The notes beneath the pieces were generated by a model, which had not been told where the DNA came from, did not search any database, and worked only from the letters and a program-made list of their open reading frames with translations. Shown piece by piece: positions 1 through 7,910 of a stretch of 64,000 nucleotides of DNA. Where the stretch lies: assembly GCF_003719305.1 (NCBI RefSeq), contig NZ_RARC01000001.1, forward strand, positions 248,001 to 312,000, in the 5' to 3' direction. The DNA comes from Mycolicibacterium stellerae (GTDB lineage Bacteria > Actinomycetota > Actinomycetes > Mycobacteriales > Mycobacteriaceae). A program made the translations under genes and the position numbers. How positions within the stretch are numbered: the stretch's first letter is position 1; each line of letters begins with the position of its first letter.

Positions 1-788
1 ACCGTCGCCGCGCCCTGGTTGACCTGATCGCGAGCGACCAGCAGCCGCGGGTAGGGGTCACAGATCATCCGGTTGTCGTCGGTGACGGTGACGATCTCCT
101 CGACGGAACGCTCAACCGGCGACGACGAAAACGGGTTCTTGGCAGCGATTTTCGACAGCGGCGCGAACAGCTCGGCCATCTGCAGGCGGTAGTCGGCGAC
201 GCTCTGGCCGAGCCTGGCGCGGCGGGCGTTGTCCAGCAGCCCGTACTGCACCGCGGCGCCCGTCAGCCCGTGTTTGGCGGTGTACTCGCTGATGTACTGC
301 TGAATCTGGTGGCCGCGGTCTTCGATCTGCCCGTCGATGTGCTCGCTGAAGTCGGGCTTGTCGTCCCGCTTCGCGAAGTAGCGGGCCGTCGAACCCGGCT
401 CGGAGCCGATGATCATCACGACATCGGCCTCGCCGTTGGCGATCGCGGTGCCGAACTCGGTGACGAGCTTCTGCGGCCCCTGGCCGCCGACGGGCTCGAT
501 CACCGAGCGGGCCGGCTGCCCGCCGAGCCGTTGCATGACCGACCGCGGGTAATTGTTCGACTTGCCAAGCCTGGCGGGCATCGGCCCGGAGATCTCGAAC
601 TGACGGAGGCCGACAACGGCATCGATGGCCTTGGCGACGTCGTCTCGGTCGGCAGCGGTGTCGGTCAGCGCGGCCTTGGCGGCCTCTGTAGCCAGCTCGA
701 CCGAGGACATGCCCCGGTAGTCGGGGTCATCGATCTTCTCGGTGAACTGGCCCACGCCGACGAGTACAGGGGTACGCGGGTCGACCAT
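1..788 (-). CDS. thiolase-fold acyl-CoA/lipid-transfer protein, 3' end beyond the left edge
   Basis: N-terminal 262 residues of a thiolase-superfamily protein; the C-terminus lies off the window. It opens with MVDPRTPVLVGVGQFTE, the N-terminal strand typical of mycobacterial 'acetyl-CoA acetyltransferase/lipid carrier' proteins. Where active thiolases carry the nucleophilic Cys (CSSGLQA-like), residues 100-106 read VGGQGPQ, so thiolytic chemistry is doubtful; a lipid-transfer or Ltp2-like role is an inference. The ATG at 786-788 has a strong ribosome site (AGGAGGT, 5 nt away). A -10 box TAGCCT lies at 819-824 (minus strand), and a KstR-like palindrome at 834-847 sits just upstream of it. It follows sucD on the same strand but is separated by 153 bp carrying a long hairpin, so it is probably an independent unit. 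Family call firm, exact reaction not. Confidence 0.85.
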   Translation of the reverse strand, partial: MVDPRTPVLVGVGQFTEKIDDPDYRGMSSVELATEAAKAALTDTAADRDDVAKAIDAVVGLRQFEISGPMPARLGKSNNYPRSVMQRLGGQPARSVIEPVGGQGPQKLVTEFGTAIANGEADVVMIIGSEPGSTARYFAKRDDKPDFSEHIDGQIEDRGHQIQQYISEYTAKHGLTGAAVQYGLLDNARRARLGQSVADYRLQMAELFAPLSKIAAKNPFSSSPVERSVEEIVTVTDDNRMICDPYPRLLVARDQVNQGAAT

Positions 789-797
789 TACAGACCT

Positions 798-821
798 CCT
801 GACGACTGTTAATTCGTCAGG
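798..821. promoter_or_regulatory. 8-8-8 inverted repeat before the thiolase-fold gene
   Basis: Perfect arms CCTGACGA and TCGTCAGG flank an 8-nt spacer. The repeat ends directly at the ribosome site and overlaps the -10 box at 819-824. It could be an operator, or an RNA hairpin if transcription starts further upstream. Confidence 0.4.
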
Positions 822-833
822 CTAACTGAAAAC

Positions 834-847
834 TGGAACGTGTTCCT
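834..847. promoter_or_regulatory. KstR-like operator
   Basis: TGGAACGTGTTCCT contains the AACnnGTT core of the mycobacterial KstR (cholesterol/lipid catabolism repressor) box within palindrome GGAACGTGTTCC. It lies about 10 bp upstream of a TAGCCT -10 box facing the thiolase-fold gene, a repressing position. Match seen; regulator identity inferred. Confidence 0.55.
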
Positions 848-866
848 AATCTTGCGGCGTCCGTCA

Positions 867-934
867 CACCGCGAGCGTGCGCACTTGTACGCGTTGCCGC
901 GGCGTGTCGTGGGCAGACACGCACGCTCGCGGTG
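867..934. repeat. 15-bp-arm inverted repeat with internal hairpin between sucD and the next gene
   Basis: CACCGCGAGCGTGCG (867-881) is repeated exactly in inverse at 920-934, with a 38-nt interior that holds a second stem (GCGTGTC/GACACGC). The element begins 8 nt after the sucD stop codon. It may act as a terminator without a U-tract. It has the look of the intergenic palindromic repeats scattered through fast-growing mycobacteria; that family membership is from memory. Confidence 0.6.
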
Positions 935-941
935 CAACGGG

Positions 942-1844
<903 letters not shown>

Positions 1845-1856
1845 GTCAACGGTCCC

Positions 1857-3020
1857 TTACTTGTTCGCCAGCTCGGCGGCTTTGTCGGCGCCGGCGTCCA
1901 TGGTGTCGGCCTGGATCACGAGCGGGTGGTTGGCGTCAGCGAGGATGCGACGGCCCTCCTCGACGTTGTTGCCGTCGAGGCGGACGACGAGCGGCTTGTT
2001 GGCCTCGTCGCCGAGGATCTTCAGCGCGTTGACGATGCCGTTGGCCACGGCGTCGCAGGAGGTGATGCCGCCGAACACGTTGACGAACACGCTCTTGACC
2101 TGAGAGTCGTTAAGGATGACGTCGAGGCCCGCTGCCATCACCTCGGCCGACGCGCCGCCGCCGATGTCGAGGAAGTTGGCCGGCTTCACGCCGCCGTGCT
2201 TCTCGCCCGCGTAGGCGGTGACGTCGAGCGTCGACATGACAAGGCCCGCGCCGTTGCCGATGATGCCGACCTCGCCGTCGAGCTTGACGTAGTTGAGGTC
2301 GTGCTCTTTTGCCTTGAGCTCCAACGGATCTGTGGCGTCGCGGTCCTCGAACTCCGCGTGGCCGGGCTGCCGGAAGTCGGCGTTGGCGTCCAGCGTGACC
2401 TTGCCGTCCAACGCGAGGATCTGATCATCGGGCGTGCGCACCAGTGGATTGACCTCGACCAGCGTGGCGTCCTCCGCGACGAACACTTCCCACAGTTTCT
2501 GGATCGTCACCGCGGCCGCGTCGAGTACCTCGGCGGGCAGGTGGCCCTGCTCGGCGATCGAGCGCGCGGTAGCGAGGTCGACGCCCTTGACGGCATCGAC
2601 GGGCACCTTGGCCAGCCGGTCGGGCTTGGTGGCGGCGACCTCTTCGATCTCCATACCGCCCTCGACCGAGCACATGGCCAGGTAGGTGCGGTTGGCACGG
2701 TCGAGAAGGAAGGAGATGTAGTACTCCTCGGCGATGTCGCTGGCCTCGGCGACCAGCAGCTTCTTCACGATGTGGCCCTTGATGTCCAGGCCGAGGATGT
2801 TCTGCGCGTGGGTGAACGCGTCGTCGGGGGTGGCGGCGTACTTCACGCCACCCGCCTTGCCGCGGCCGCCGACCTTGACCTGTGCCTTAACCATCACCGG
2901 CTTGCCGATCTCCTCGGCGATCGCCTTCGCCTCTTCGGCGGTGGTGGTCACCCGTCCGGGTGTGGTGGGAACGTTGTGCTTGGCGAACAGCTCCTTCGCC
3001 TGATACTCGAAAAGATCCAT
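1857..3020 (-). CDS. sucC: succinyl-CoA synthetase beta subunit
   Basis: 387 residues. The ATP-grasp domain ([15 protein letters not shown] start; [16 protein letters not shown] nucleotide-binding loop near residue 50; VEVNPLV) is followed by the C-terminal ligase domain with the [15 protein letters not shown] and NVFGGI motifs that bind the phosphohistidine loop of SucD. It is first in the sucCD operon. Its upstream region is shared with a divergent M23 peptidase gene and carries two 12-bp direct repeats in the presumed 5' leader. Confidence 0.98.
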   Translation of the reverse strand: MDLFEYQAKELFAKHNVPTTPGRVTTTAEEAKAIAEEIGKPVMVKAQVKVGGRGKAGGVKYAATPDDAFTHAQNILGLDIKGHIVKKLLVAEASDIAEEYYISFLLDRANRTYLAMCSVEGGMEIEEVAATKPDRLAKVPVDAVKGVDLATARSIAEQGHLPAEVLDAAAVTIQKLWEVFVAEDATLVEVNPLVRTPDDQILALDGKVTLDANADFRQPGHAEFEDRDATDPLELKAKEHDLNYVKLDGEVGIIGNGAGLVMSTLDVTAYAGEKHGGVKPANFLDIGGGASAEVMAAGLDVILNDSQVKSVFVNVFGGITSCDAVANGIVNALKILGDEANKPLVVRLDGNNVEEGRRILADANHPLVIQADTMDAGADKAAELANK

Positions 3021-3025
3021 CAGCT

Positions 3026-3054
3026 CGCTGTCTGTTTAGGAACGCTGTCTGTTT
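3026..3054 (-). promoter_or_regulatory. two 12-bp direct repeats just upstream of sucC
   Basis: CGCTGTCTGTTT occurs at 3026-3037 and again at 3043-3054 (period 17 bp), within 35 bp of the sucC start. On the transcribed strand this reads AAACAGACAGCG twice. The spacing suits a regulator or an RNA-level element. No known binding site recognised. Confidence 0.35.
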
Positions 3055-3275
3055 GACTTCTGTGTATGCACCCGACGGGTTCGGGGGAACTTTATCGACA
3101 CCAGTCGAAGACTCCGGCACCGCCCACCGGTCATGTGGCAGATCTCACCGGGCACCGAGGGTGATACAAGTCACATTCTTGGTAGGAATACTCTCTCGGG
3201 TTGCCGAGAACATTGGGATTTGGTTAACGTCTACCGGTCTAGATAACGTTCCGGTCACGACAATAAGGATTCAGG

Positions 3276-4370
3276 TTGGCGGGGCACCGTTCTTTCGAAT
3301 CTCCTTCCGGAGGCGCGTCGAACGCTCGCAATAGATGGGTTGACCCCGAAGCCACTGAAATCACCGACATCATTCCTTTCAATGAGTTCGGAAAGCTGTC
3401 TGACCTGGAGTTTCATCACAGTTCCGCGTTCGATCGCGAATGCCAGGTCATGCACGCGCCCGAGCTGGACGACATGGCCGACACCGACGACCTGATCCCG
3501 ATGCGCCTCGTCGTGCCGTCGGAATTCCGGCCCGACGTGCGCGAAGAGCGCGGCTCGTCGTCGCGCGGGGCGCGAAATACAACGCACGCGTACCGCGACA
3601 GCAAGACCGACGTCAGCGACGGCATGGCGGCCACCGACATCATCGACATCACCGCCCGCCGTGCCGCCCAGCACCGCAAGGAGACCGCCACCGCGGTCAA
3701 GGGCAGGCTGATGATCGCGGCGATGGCCGCAGGCGCCACCGCGGCCGCCGCGCACTCGGTGATGAACAACTCCGACACCACAACCACCGACACCGTGCTG
3801 GCCTCAGATCAGTCGACGCTCGCCGCGGGCGCCATCGCCGGCTCCACCGACGGGATGCAGGTGGTGACGGTCGCATCGGCCACCGAAGCCGTTGTGCACG
3901 CCGAGGAGATCACCAAGGCGGCCGCATTCGCCCAGGAGCGGGCCGAGCGGGAGGCGCGGCTACAGCGCCCGCTGTTCGTGATGCCGACGAAGGGCGTATT
4001 CACCTCCGGCTTCGGCTATCGCTGGGGCGTGCTGCACGGCGGCATCGACATCGCCAACTCGATCGGCACCCCGATCGTCGCCGCCGCCGACGGCGTCGTG
4101 ATCGACGTGGGTCCGACCGCCGGCTACGGCGCATGGGTCAAGCTGCGGCACGCGGACGGCACCGTCACGCTCTACGGCCACGTCAACACCTGGACCGTCA
4201 GCATCGGCCAGCGAGTCTGGGCAGGCGACCAGATCGCCACAATCGGCAACCGAGGCAACTCGACCGGCCCGCACTGCCACTTCGAGGTGCTTCTGAACGG
4301 CACCGACCGCATTGACCCGGTCGGCTGGCTGGCCAAACGGGGTCTCAGCCCCGGCAGCTACTCTCCGTAG
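3276..4370 (+). CDS. M23-family peptidoglycan endopeptidase (LytM-type), membrane-anchored
   Basis: 364 residues. Residues 1-140 are polar and likely cytoplasmic; an Ala-rich hydrophobic stretch at about 143-160 may be one membrane span or uncleaved signal. The C-terminal M23 domain has the Zn ligands in HGGIDIA (His254, Asp258) and HCHFE (His333, His335), plus His302 in GHVN, so it should be an active cell-wall endopeptidase outside the membrane. TTG at 3276 is chosen because AAGGA lies about 8 nt upstream and the frame stays open; an internal ATG is possible. It matches the M. tuberculosis Rv0950c position next to sucC. The next gene starts 3 bp after the stop. Confidence 0.85.
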   Translation: MAGHRSFESPSGGASNARNRWVDPEATEITDIIPFNEFGKLSDLEFHHSSAFDRECQVMHAPELDDMADTDDLIPMRLVVPSEFRPDVREERGSSSRGARNTTHAYRDSKTDVSDGMAATDIIDITARRAAQHRKETATAVKGRLMIAAMAAGATAAAAHSVMNNSDTTTTDTVLASDQSTLAAGAIAGSTDGMQVVTVASATEAVVHAEEITKAAAFAQERAEREARLQRPLFVMPTKGVFTSGFGYRWGVLHGGIDIANSIGTPIVAAADGVVIDVGPTAGYGAWVKLRHADGTVTLYGHVNTWTVSIGQRVWAGDQIATIGNRGNSTGPHCHFEVLLNGTDRIDPVGWLAKRGLSPGSYSP

Positions 4371-4372
4371 GT

Positions 4373-4960
4373 GTGACCGAACCGGACCTTCCCGATGAGT
4401 CCGAAGAGGATTCTGCTCCGCCCTCCGACGGGTTGTCCGCGCCCAAGACCAGCATCATCCGGCGTGCGCCGACGGGGTCACTGCCCACTCTCGACGAACC
4501 GCACACCACGCACATCAGTTCCGGCAGCCACCCGGAGCAGCCGACCACCTACTTCCCGCGGGCCACGCCGGTATCGATCCGCGGGCGCCGGACAGCGCGG
4601 CCGAAAATGGCGGCCGCGACGGCGGTCTTCTCGATCGTCAGCGGCTGGGCCACCGCGGTCATCGCCACCGACCTGATCACCGGCTGGTGGTCGTCGGACC
4701 GGCTGTTCTGTGTCGCTGTCGGATTCCTGACGTTGGTCTCCGCGGGTGCCCTGATCAGCGGGTTGATCGCGCTTCTGCTTCGACGCCGGATGGCAAGGAC
4801 GCTTGTCGTCGTCGGTTCGGTGATCGGGCTGATGATCTTCGCGAGCCTGTTCATCGCCGGCGCGAAGCTGGCGCCCCTGGTTTACGCGATACCCGCGCTT
4901 CCGGTGATCACGATCGTGCTGGCGCTGCTACCCGCCACCGCGCGGTGGGCCCGGCCGTAA
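4373..4960 (+). CDS. predicted multi-pass membrane protein of unknown function
   Basis: 195 residues. An acidic, Ser/Pro/Thr-rich N-terminal tail of about 75 residues precedes four hydrophobic segments (roughly 78-98, 108-133, 140-162 and 165-188) and a basic linker RRRMAR between spans 2 and 3. The GTG start lies 3 bp after the M23 peptidase stop, so the two are very likely co-translated, which suggests a cell-envelope role. I do not recognise the family. Confidence 0.75.
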   Translation: MTEPDLPDESEEDSAPPSDGLSAPKTSIIRRAPTGSLPTLDEPHTTHISSGSHPEQPTTYFPRATPVSIRGRRTARPKMAAATAVFSIVSGWATAVIATDLITGWWSSDRLFCVAVGFLTLVSAGALISGLIALLLRRRMARTLVVVGSVIGLMIFASLFIAGAKLAPLVYAIPALPVITIVLALLPATARWARP

Positions 4961-5076
4961 TCGCGCGCCGAGTGTTCGCGCATCGCGGTGCCCGCATCTC
5001 AAACCCCGTACGGATGGGCGGCCTCGTCCGGATGGGCGGCGTGGGCGCACCGCGCCCGGCCGTATCGCCTGCGCGG

Positions 5077-7401
5077 CTAGAGCTTCGATACCGGAGCGTG
5101 GTTGTGCATCAGCTTCACGCGCCCGGCACTGCCGAAGTCGATCAGCGACATGGCGGATTCGCCCATCCCGGAGACCTCCTCCACCCGCCCGAGGCCGTAC
5201 TTGTCGTGGGTGACGCGATCCCCCGGCTCCAGCACGATCAAGGCGCGCTTGCCCGCCGCCGAGCGGGTAGGCGACGGCCGGGGCGTGCCGAAGCGACCCG
5301 CCCCGCTGACCGGCGCCGACAATGACGGCGCGGGATCGACGCGCCGCCAGTCGATGAGCTCCTGCGGGATCTCGCGAAGGAACCGCGACTCGGGGTTGAG
5401 CATCGGCTGACCCCATGACGAGCGGACCTTGGCGCGGCTCACGTAAAGTCGTTGGCGCGCACGGGTTATGCCGACGTAGGCCAGTCGCCGTTCCTCGGAC
5501 AGTTCGGTGGGATCGCCGAGCGCTCGCATATGCGGGAACATACCGTCCTCCCAGCCGGTCACGAACACGACGGGGAACTCCAACCCTTTGGCGGTGTGCA
5601 GCGTCATCATGGTCACCACGCCTGCGCCGTGCTCGGGCAGGTCGTCGGCGTCGGCGACGAGCGACACCCGCTCGAGGAACTGCGCAAGCACACTGGTGTC
5701 GGGCACGTCCTCGTCGTCCAGATCCGTTCCCAACGCCTCGGCATTCGCCAGGTCGATGCTGAATTCGTGTGCGACGCTGACTAATTCGTTCAGGTTATCC
5801 AACCGGGCCAAATCCTGCGGGTCGCTGGACGCCTCCAGTTCCGTGCGATATCCCGTGCGGTCCAGCACCGCCTCGACCAGCTCACCCAGCTCGCCGTCCA
5901 GACGCCCACGCAGTTCGTCGAGCATCTCGACGAAGCCGCCGATGCACTTCTCGGCGCGGGTGTTCAGCATCGGCACCTTGCCTTCGGCGGCCGCCTGCAG
6001 GGCATCGTTGAAGCTGGCGCCGGTGTTCTCGGCGTAGACAGCGACGCAGGCTTCGGCCCGGTCGCCGATCCCCCGCCGCGGGGTGTTCAGGATTCGCCGC
6101 ATGCTGACCGAGTCGCCCGGGTTGTCGAGCACCCTCAGATAGGCCACGATGTCGCGGATCTCCCTGCGCTCGTAAAAGCGAACGCCCCCAACGACTTTGT
6201 ACGGGATTCCGGCCCGGATGAACACTTCTTCGAGGGCGCGTGACGAGTTGTTTGTGCGATAGAACACCGCGACGTCGTTGTAGGTGATGTCGCCGGCACC
6301 GTTAGCGCCGTCGACCAGCGCGTCGATCTCCTCGGCGACGAACCGCGCCTCGTCGTGCTCGTTGTCGGCGACGTAGCCGACGATGAGTTCGCCTTCGCCC
6401 GCGTCGGTCCACAGCCGCTTCTCGCGGCGGCCGCTGTTGCGGGCGATGACGGAGTTGGCCGCCGTCAGGATGTTCTGCGTCGAGCGATAGTTCTGTTCGA
6501 GCAGAATCGTTGTGGCATTGGGGTAGTCGCGTTCGAAGTCTTCGATGTTGCGAATGGTCGCGCCGCGGAACGCGTAGATGGACTGGTCCGCGTCGCCCAC
6601 GACGCACAGTTCGGCAGGCGGGACGGATCCGTCGGACTCGGTGGCCCCGCCTCCTACCAGCTCACGCACCAGCACGTACTGCGCGTGGTTGGTGTCCTGG
6701 TACTCGTCGACCATGATGTGCCGGAAGCGCCGCCGGTAGTACTGGGCGATCTGCGGAAAGGCTTGCAGCACAGCGACTGTCTCGCCGATGAGATCGTCGA
6801 AGTCCAGCGCGTTGGCCGCGCGCAGCCGACGCTGGTACTCACCGAAGACCTCGGCGATGATGCGGGCGAGCTCCTCTTCGGCCTCCGATGCCTCGGCCGC
6901 GGCCTGCTGGGGCCCGATCAGCTCGTTTTTGAGGTTCGAGATCCCGTTGGCCAGCAGCCGCGGCGAGTACCGCTTGGTGTCGAGCCCCATGTCCTTGCCG
7001 ATCATCAGCAGCAGACGGCGTGAATCGTCGGCGTCATAGATCGAGAAGTTGGACTTGAGGCCCGGCAGCAGCGACGCCTGATTGCGGAGGATACGCACGC
7101 AGGTGGAGTGGAACGTCGACACCCACATCGACCGGGCCCGCGGGCCGACAAGCGACACGACCCGTTCGCGCATCTCGGCGGCCGCCTTGTTGGTGAACGT
7201 GATGGCCAGCACCTGCCCGACCCCGACGTCGCGGGCGGCCAGCAGATAGGCGATCCGGCGGGTGAGCACGGCCGTCTTACCCGATCCGGCGCCCGCCACG
7301 ATGAGCAGCGGCGAGCCTTCGTGCAGGACTGCTTGGCGCTGCTGGGGGTTGAGTCCGTCGAGGAGCTGGTCGGCGGCCGAGTCGGTTACGTGCACACTCA
7401 T
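5077..7401 (-). CDS. uvrD1: ATP-dependent DNA helicase of the UvrD/PcrA type
   Basis: 774 residues. Superfamily 1A 3'-5' helicase with all motifs visible: Walker A GAGSGKTAV near residue 40, DEYQDTN (motif II), VGDADQSIYAFRGA (III), EQNYRST (IV), TLHTAKGLEFPVVF (V) and YVGITRARQRLYVS (VI). The last ~55 residues form the Tudor-like C-terminal domain (GDRVTHDKYGLGRVEEV) that in PcrA/UvrD binds RNA polymerase. In mycobacteria UvrD1 acts in nucleotide excision repair and is stimulated by Ku. Position corresponds to Rv0949. Confidence 0.96.
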   Translation of the reverse strand: MSVHVTDSAADQLLDGLNPQQRQAVLHEGSPLLIVAGAGSGKTAVLTRRIAYLLAARDVGVGQVLAITFTNKAAAEMRERVVSLVGPRARSMWVSTFHSTCVRILRNQASLLPGLKSNFSIYDADDSRRLLLMIGKDMGLDTKRYSPRLLANGISNLKNELIGPQQAAAEASEAEEELARIIAEVFGEYQRRLRAANALDFDDLIGETVAVLQAFPQIAQYYRRRFRHIMVDEYQDTNHAQYVLVRELVGGGATESDGSVPPAELCVVGDADQSIYAFRGATIRNIEDFERDYPNATTILLEQNYRSTQNILTAANSVIARNSGRREKRLWTDAGEGELIVGYVADNEHDEARFVAEEIDALVDGANGAGDITYNDVAVFYRTNNSSRALEEVFIRAGIPYKVVGGVRFYERREIRDIVAYLRVLDNPGDSVSMRRILNTPRRGIGDRAEACVAVYAENTGASFNDALQAAAEGKVPMLNTRAEKCIGGFVEMLDELRGRLDGELGELVEAVLDRTGYRTELEASSDPQDLARLDNLNELVSVAHEFSIDLANAEALGTDLDDEDVPDTSVLAQFLERVSLVADADDLPEHGAGVVTMMTLHTAKGLEFPVVFVTGWEDGMFPHMRALGDPTELSEERRLAYVGITRARQRLYVSRAKVRSSWGQPMLNPESRFLREIPQELIDWRRVDPAPSLSAPVSGAGRFGTPRPSPTRSAAGKRALIVLEPGDRVTHDKYGLGRVEEVSGMGESAMSLIDFGSAGRVKLMHNHAPVSKL

Positions 7402-7500
7402 GTCCGTCCTAACTTACCGCTGCGCGCGGACATTCTTTGCGCTGGCGGCGGCCGAGATGGCACACTTATTTGGTGCTCAACAGGCAGCATCGATTTTTCT

Positions 7501-7575
7501 ACGGGTACCGGCCAGCGGTGCCCGTGGTTTAGCTGCTTCCAAGAGCCCCGCGGTCCGCTACCGGATCCGGGGCTC
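7501..7575 (+). promoter_or_regulatory. two consecutive hairpins in the leader of the chorismate mutase gene
   Basis: Hairpin 1 pairs ACGGGTACC (7501-7509) with GGTGCCCGT (7517-7525), 9 bp with one G-U. Hairpin 2 pairs GAGCCCCG (7543-7550) with CGGGGCTC (7568-7575) and is followed by GTTTCTTGTGT, resembling a terminator or attenuator. The chorismate mutase start is 62 bp further on. The 236-bp uvrD1/chorismate mutase gap otherwise shows no gene I would support. Confidence 0.45.
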
Positions 7576-7637
7576 GTTTCTTGTGTGAGGCCCGAAACCG
7601 GATGAGACCACAACCCCCACACAATGAGGAGCCCACA

Positions 7638-7901
7638 ATGTCTATCGAAACGGAACCCGTGGCCGAAATCGACGATCTGCGCCTGGAGATCGACCGGCTG
7701 GACGCCGAGATCCTGGCGGCGGTCAAGCGTCGCACCGAGGTGTCCCAGATCATCGGCAAGGCCAGGATGGCATCCGGCGGCACCCGGCTGGTGCACAGCC
7801 GCGAGATGAAGGTCATCGAGCGCTACAGCGAGCTCGGCCCTGAGGGCAAGGACCTCGCCATGCTGCTGCTGCGCCTTGGCCGCGGCCGCCTCGGCCACTG
7901 A
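7638..7901 (+). CDS. intracellular chorismate mutase (AroQ delta)
   Basis: 87 residues, close to the 90 of M. tuberculosis Rv0948c. It converts chorismate to prephenate, the first step to Phe and Tyr. The all-helical AroQ core is seen in LRLEIDRLDAEILAAVKRR, and it ends in LRLGRGRLGH, the C-terminal tail that in the M. tuberculosis enzyme docks on DAHP synthase AroG and activates it. The ATG at 7638 is chosen because GAGGAG lies 6 nt upstream and because the domain begins there; longer open frame upstream is not needed. It ends 9 bp before the convergent acyltransferase gene. Confidence 0.95.
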   Translation: MSIETEPVAEIDDLRLEIDRLDAEILAAVKRRTEVSQIIGKARMASGGTRLVHSREMKVIERYSELGPEGKDLAMLLLRLGRGRLGH

Positions 7902-7910
7902 GCGAAACCG

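Noticed and set aside
6925..6950. GGTTCGAGATCCC, tRNA T-arm-like
   Set aside because: Lies inside uvrD1 coding sequence and has no matching acceptor or anticodon arms.
7457..7588. 43-codon frame beginning MAHLFGAQQ in the chorismate mutase leader
   Set aside because: No ribosome site, no aromatic-residue run expected of a leader peptide, and it coincides with the two hairpins. Structured RNA is the better explanation.
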